Positions 60,809 to 64,000 of a DNA stretch of 64,000 nucleotides are shown one piece after another (within the stretch, counting starts at the first letter, position 1; each line of letters opens with the position of its first letter). The stretch is from a bacterium (GTDB lineage: Bacteria > Auribacterota > UBA3054). The DNA lies in assembly GCA_017557885.1 (NCBI GenBank), contig JAFYXV010000002.1, positions 441,056 through 505,055 on the forward strand, read 5' to 3'. Both the position numbers and the translations under genes were made by a program. The notes beneath the pieces were generated by a model that saw only the letters and a list, made by a program, of their open reading frames with translations, ran no database searches and was not told where the DNA came from.

Positions 60809-62958
60809 TGGCTTATACGCGCAAAATTTTCACTTACTTTTTATGCGCCCTGGGGTTTTGTCTCTCGTCCCTTTATCTTTGGTCGTACCTGAGCCAATCC
60901 CAGAATTCCCTGAGGACCGTGGTCTTCGGCCTTTTCCTGATCGTCGTGATGCTGGCCATGATCAGCTGGCGGGCCGCCGTCTTCACCTTCATCTTCTGCG
61001 TTCCCCTTTTAAACACGCTGCCTACGATTTTGGGAGTCAACAATCTCTGGCCCCCCTTCAGTTTCAACCTGCTTTATCTTTCCGGACTTTCCACGGCCTT
61101 CCTGATCTACGTCGTCACCGGACATCCGCTGAAGGCCAGGGCGCGCTACCGCCACGGCGGATTGAACTCCTCCCCTTACGACATTCTTTGGCTGCTGCTT
61201 ATCCTTCTGACCGTCCTGGGCACGGTGGTGGGCGCCCTGCGTTATGAGAACGTTTTCTGCCCGGGCTTCTTCCGGAGCCTGCCTGACAAGCTGGCCGCCA
61301 TCCCCTTCGCCTCCCAGACCAACAACGCCCTTTGCTACACCCGCGCCATGCAGTTCGTCTTCATGGCTCTGGCGTTTTATTTCGTCTCCTCCGCCATGCG
61401 CTCCCAAAGGGACGTTTACACTGTCCTCAAGCTGCTTTTGATCTCTTCGGTCTTCGCCTCCCTTTACGGCATCTGGCAGCATCATTCCGGCCTTTTCCTG
61501 GTGGGCATCCAGGTCTTCTTCAAGCGTATCAACGCCACCTTCAACGGCCCCGACTCCGCCGCCACTTATTTCCTGGTCATCATGCTGCTTTCCTGTTCGG
61601 CCTTTTTCTTCGCGAAAAAGATCGTGCACTTCCTGATGATCGCCGCAGTCATGGTCCTTTCGGCCGTCTGCCTTTACTTCACCGAGACAAGGACCGCCAT
61701 CTACGCCATGGTGATGGCTCTGTTCTTTACGTTCCTGCTGGCGGTCACCCGCTCCAAGCTCTTCCTCAAATCGCTGCCTCTTATCGTCTGCCTGATCGGC
61801 TTGTTCATATTCTTCGCGCCCGGCAACCGCCTGAGTCTGCCCGGCCGGTACCTTGTCCAAAACCTCAAGACGCAGCGCGCCTTCCAGGGCATGGACAAGC
61901 TGAGGATAGAGCCCCGCAAGATCGACGAATGGCTCTCCTTCCGCTCCTACCACTGGTACGCCACCCTGGAAGCCATCAAGGAGTCTCCCGTGTTCGGCCA
62001 CGGTTTGGGAACGCTGGACAAGCTTTACAAGAAATACAAGACGCCCAGGGACCAGTATCAGTCCGCCTTCGCCCACAACCTCTACCTGGACTATTACTCC
62101 GAGCTTGGGCTGCCGGGCTTCCTTCTCATAATCTCTTTCTTCACGCTCTCCATCTTCCTTGCCTGGCGCCTCTGGTCGAATATGTGCTGCGGCAAGCATA
62201 TCCGAAGCCTGGCCCTGGGGCTTTTGGCCACGCAGTTTTCCATCGCCTTGGGCAACCTGTTCTCCTCCAGCCTTTACTATGTGACCGAGCTGATGTTTTT
62301 GCAGTGCATTCTGATGGCCATGCTCTCCAACATGTTCACCTTCTATTATCCGCCCCGGGAGATATCCCTCAAAAGAGAGTTTTTCCATACCGTCAAAGCC
62401 GTCTGGGGCTCTCCCGCCTCCCGCCTGGCCTTCCTTGGCTGCGCGGCGGTGATCCTGGGGCTCTTCTTCTGGCGCTGCAGGATCTCGGCCAAACTGGGCG
62501 AGGAGCAGTACTACAGCTGCGAGCCCTACGACAACCAGGCCCGCATCCTGGAATACGGCATAAGCCATTACGAGTATGACCAGCAGAGCAACAAGTTCGC
62601 CAGGACCGAACGCTATGTTTACCGTCCCATGAAGATGAACTCCCGCTTCCTGCAGATCTATCTCAGGGCCAGCCACCCGGACGCCAATCTTAAGCCCGTG
62701 CCCGCGACCTTCACCGTCAACGGGAAACTGGCGGGTTCCTGCGTCCTGTCCAACCGCAACTGGCGGGCCTGCGTCCTGGATCTCGGAACGGTCGTGCCGC
62801 AGCTGACCAACGACCACGCCCTGGCGAACGGCATGATCGTCCCCATCAATTTCGGCATGATCTCCGGACGCATGTGGAATCCCCTGGATTGGAACCCCAT
62901 GGAAAAAAGCATCCATTACGGCGTCGATCTGGGCACCGTCATACAGGGACTTTACTAA
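60808..62958 (+). CDS. Large O-antigen ligase/polymerase-like protein with C-terminal domain
   Basis: Protein of 716 aa. The first 540 residues hold twelve or so TM segments with the Wzy/WaaL signature (FAHNLYLDYYSELGLPGFLL; GHGLGTL before it). A last TM near residue 547-565 leads to a soluble C-terminal domain of 150 residues, strand-rich (FLQIYLRASHPDAN, ATFTVNGKLAGSCVLSNRNW, IHYGVDLGTV), looking like a beta-sandwich. This is far longer than usual members (about 400-450 aa). TGATG overlap with the gene before. Together with the other polymerase-like gene it may separate polymerisation from ligation. Confidence 0.85.
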   Translation: MAYTRKIFTYFLCALGFCLSSLYLWSYLSQSQNSLRTVVFGLFLIVVMLAMISWRAAVFTFIFCVPLLNTLPTILGVNNLWPPFSFNLLYLSGLSTAFLIYVVTGHPLKARARYRHGGLNSSPYDILWLLLILLTVLGTVVGALRYENVFCPGFFRSLPDKLAAIPFASQTNNALCYTRAMQFVFMALAFYFVSSAMRSQRDVYTVLKLLLISSVFASLYGIWQHHSGLFLVGIQVFFKRINATFNGPDSAATYFLVIMLLSCSAFFFAKKIVHFLMIAAVMVLSAVCLYFTETRTAIYAMVMALFFTFLLAVTRSKLFLKSLPLIVCLIGLFIFFAPGNRLSLPGRYLVQNLKTQRAFQGMDKLRIEPRKIDEWLSFRSYHWYATLEAIKESPVFGHGLGTLDKLYKKYKTPRDQYQSAFAHNLYLDYYSELGLPGFLLIISFFTLSIFLAWRLWSNMCCGKHIRSLALGLLATQFSIALGNLFSSSLYYVTELMFLQCILMAMLSNMFTFYYPPREISLKREFFHTVKAVWGSPASRLAFLGCAAVILGLFFWRCRISAKLGEEQYYSCEPYDNQARILEYGISHYEYDQQSNKFARTERYVYRPMKMNSRFLQIYLRASHPDANLKPVPATFTVNGKLAGSCVLSNRNWRACVLDLGTVVPQLTNDHALANGMIVPINFGMISGRMWNPLDWNPMEKSIHYGVDLGTVIQGLY

Positions 62959-62976
62959 AACCAACCAAGGCTTATT

Positions 62977-63459
62977 ATGATATCCACCTTAAGTAAGATC
63001 GTTGACAGGGAGACTCTCGGGAAAGAATGCGAAAAGCTGCGCGCCGAAGGCAAGACCATCGTGACCTGCAACGGCAGCTTCGACCTTTTCCACTACGGCC
63101 ACCTCTGCTTTCTGGAGGAAGCCAAAAGACAGGCGGACGTCCTCATAGTGGGCCTTAATTCCGACAGCTCCATCAAGCAGTACAAAAGCCCCCTGCGGCC
63201 CATAATCTGCCAGGAGCAGCGCGCCGCGCTTCTCTCTTCCATCGCCATCGTAAGCTTCGTGCACATCTTCGACGAGACCGTGCCCATGCCCTTTCTGGAA
63301 GTCGTGAAACCCAACGTGCACGTCAACGGCTCGGAGTACGGCGAAGACTGCATCGAAGCCGCCACGGTGAAAAAATACGGCGGCCGCATCCATCTTATGC
63401 CCAAGGTGGCCGGTCTCTCCACCACCGGGCTCATCGCCAAGATCAAAGCGCTTCCCTGA
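62977..63459 (+). CDS. HldE C-domain-like nucleotidylyltransferase
   Basis: Protein of 160 aa with the cytidylyltransferase fold: NGSFDLFHYGHLCFLEEAK holds the HxGH nucleotide motif, VGLNSDSSIKQYK and the second site GLSTTGLI (usually STT) are present. This is the RfaE domain II type, making ADP-D-glycero-manno-heptose; here as a separate protein, without the kinase domain. CDP-activation of another sugar or glycerol phosphate is also possible. It follows the polymerase by 18 bases and its stop overlaps the next start. Confidence 0.9.
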   Translation: MISTLSKIVDRETLGKECEKLRAEGKTIVTCNGSFDLFHYGHLCFLEEAKRQADVLIVGLNSDSSIKQYKSPLRPIICQEQRAALLSSIAIVSFVHIFDETVPMPFLEVVKPNVHVNGSEYGEDCIEAATVKKYGGRIHLMPKVAGLSTTGLIAKIKALP

Positions 63460-64000
63460 TGAAGAAAAAACTCCTGATTCTCCTCGCGGTCATCCTTCTG
63501 GCGGTCATTTTTTCCGCCGCCGCCCGCCATTTCTACGACTCCTACCGCCTTGACCGGGAGCTGGAATCCCTGGCGGAAAAAGAGGCGGACGGGAAGACCG
63601 CCCTTCCGGCAGCAAGCGCTCCGGAAAAGGAGGATTCTCCCCGCATCGCGGAGGAGGCGCTGGAGGAAGGCCCGGACTTCGTCGAGCTCTACGCCGGCAG
63701 GGAGAACGTCTTCATCACCGCCGACGCGGCCTTCGAGCTTTTCCGGCGCTTCGTGGAAAGAGCCTACGACGGGATCTACGGGACTTTTCTCTACGACCAA
63801 TACGCCTCCCTTTTCGTGGATCTGACGGACAACCTGGAGGAACGCTACGAAGCCGCGGAAGGCGAAGACCGCATGACCACCAGGAACGCCCTGCTTTTCT
63901 CGTCCATCTGCGTAAAACTCTGCCTGCCAGACGCCAGGATCCCCATTTCCGTCGGCTCCGACACGGAAAAAGAGATCAAACTGATCAAAGAGGCTTCCTT
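63459..64000 (+). CDS. Exported protein, DUF3160-like, 3'-truncated by the window edge
   Basis: The frame opens with ATG at 63459 (TGATG overlap with the preceding gene) and runs off the window with 180 codons visible. It starts with a signal anchor (KKKLLILLAVILLAVIFSAA), then an Ala/Glu-rich linker. The motif VFITADAAFELFRRFVERAY then YDQYASLF resembles the start of DUF3160 proteins (TxDxxxHxxH-like), though the usual His are replaced. A surface or periplasmic role in the polysaccharide locus is inferred. Confidence 0.65.
   Translation, partial: MKKKLLILLAVILLAVIFSAAARHFYDSYRLDRELESLAEKEADGKTALPAASAPEKEDSPRIAEEALEEGPDFVELYAGRENVFITADAAFELFRRFVERAYDGIYGTFLYDQYASLFVDLTDNLEERYEAAEGEDRMTTRNALLFSSICVKLCLPDARIPISVGSDTEKEIKLIKEAS

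Overview
The window comes from a G+C-rich, densely packed chromosome of a diderm, probably anaerobic bacterium. LpxA, an RND pump, several lipoproteins and an O-antigen/exopolysaccharide locus point to a Gram-negative envelope. A two-iron superoxide reductase (desulfoferrodoxin) and the absence of respiratory genes fit an anaerobe. One secreted protein (36369-38159) ends in a PEP-CTERM sorting tail. With GTP-type PEPCK and the lipoprotein-rich content, this makes me lean to the PVC group (Lentisphaerota/Kiritimatiellota/Verrucomicrobiota), probably an uncultured lineage. That placement is inference; no rRNA or taxonomic marker was searched.

Layout. 1-2652: 3' part of an RND efflux pump. 3010-9376: alanine aminotransferase, then a branched-chain amino acid operon (ilvB-ilvN-ilvC-leuA) preceded by a Leu/Val/Ile-rich leader peptide with a textbook terminator/antiterminator. 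9515-10351: Fic protein. 10354-13990 (minus): tightly coupled operon of a Tes-like radical SAM enzyme, two paralogous 3-TM proteins, an Lgt-like protein with altered active-site residues and an ICMT-like methyltransferase, which I think is a lipid- or lipoprotein-modifying system and the best candidate for something undescribed. 14051-15054: tRNA-Val and lpxA. 15065-19906: thiol operon (two different glutamate-cysteine ligases, class II amidotransferase, cysK) facing a divergent Rrf2 regulator, with a perfect inverted repeat over the operon's consensus promoter. 19887-26705 (minus): dsbD, AsmA-like, hflX and a glycosyltransferase, all start/stop overlapping. 26811-32620: a zinc-ribbon/CD225/thioredoxin fusion, cytoplasmic and lipoprotein aldose epimerases, and a sodium/sugar symporter. 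32683-34137: A+T-rich AbiE toxin-antitoxin island. 34451-46768: pterin genes, exported proteins, the PEP-CTERM protein, pckG, HicB-like, pdxJ, rpsB-tsf, pyrH, superoxide reductase, a LolB-like lipoprotein, rlmN and a HEAT-repeat lipoprotein. 46961-48578: DUF2225-like protein and argF. 48583-64000: a long same-strand exopolysaccharide locus (CpsB-type phosphatase, Wzz/BY-kinase, large unknown membrane and TPR proteins, acyltransferase, two O-antigen ligase/polymerase-like proteins, glycosyltransferase, HldE-type cytidylyltransferase and a truncated exported protein).

Regulation. Promoters with an extended -10 (TGSTAWAAT-like) recur, and in several genes the -10 lies only 6-9 bases before the start codon, suggesting frequent leaderless mRNAs. 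Strong intrinsic terminators end the RND, leuA, galM, symporter and tsf units.
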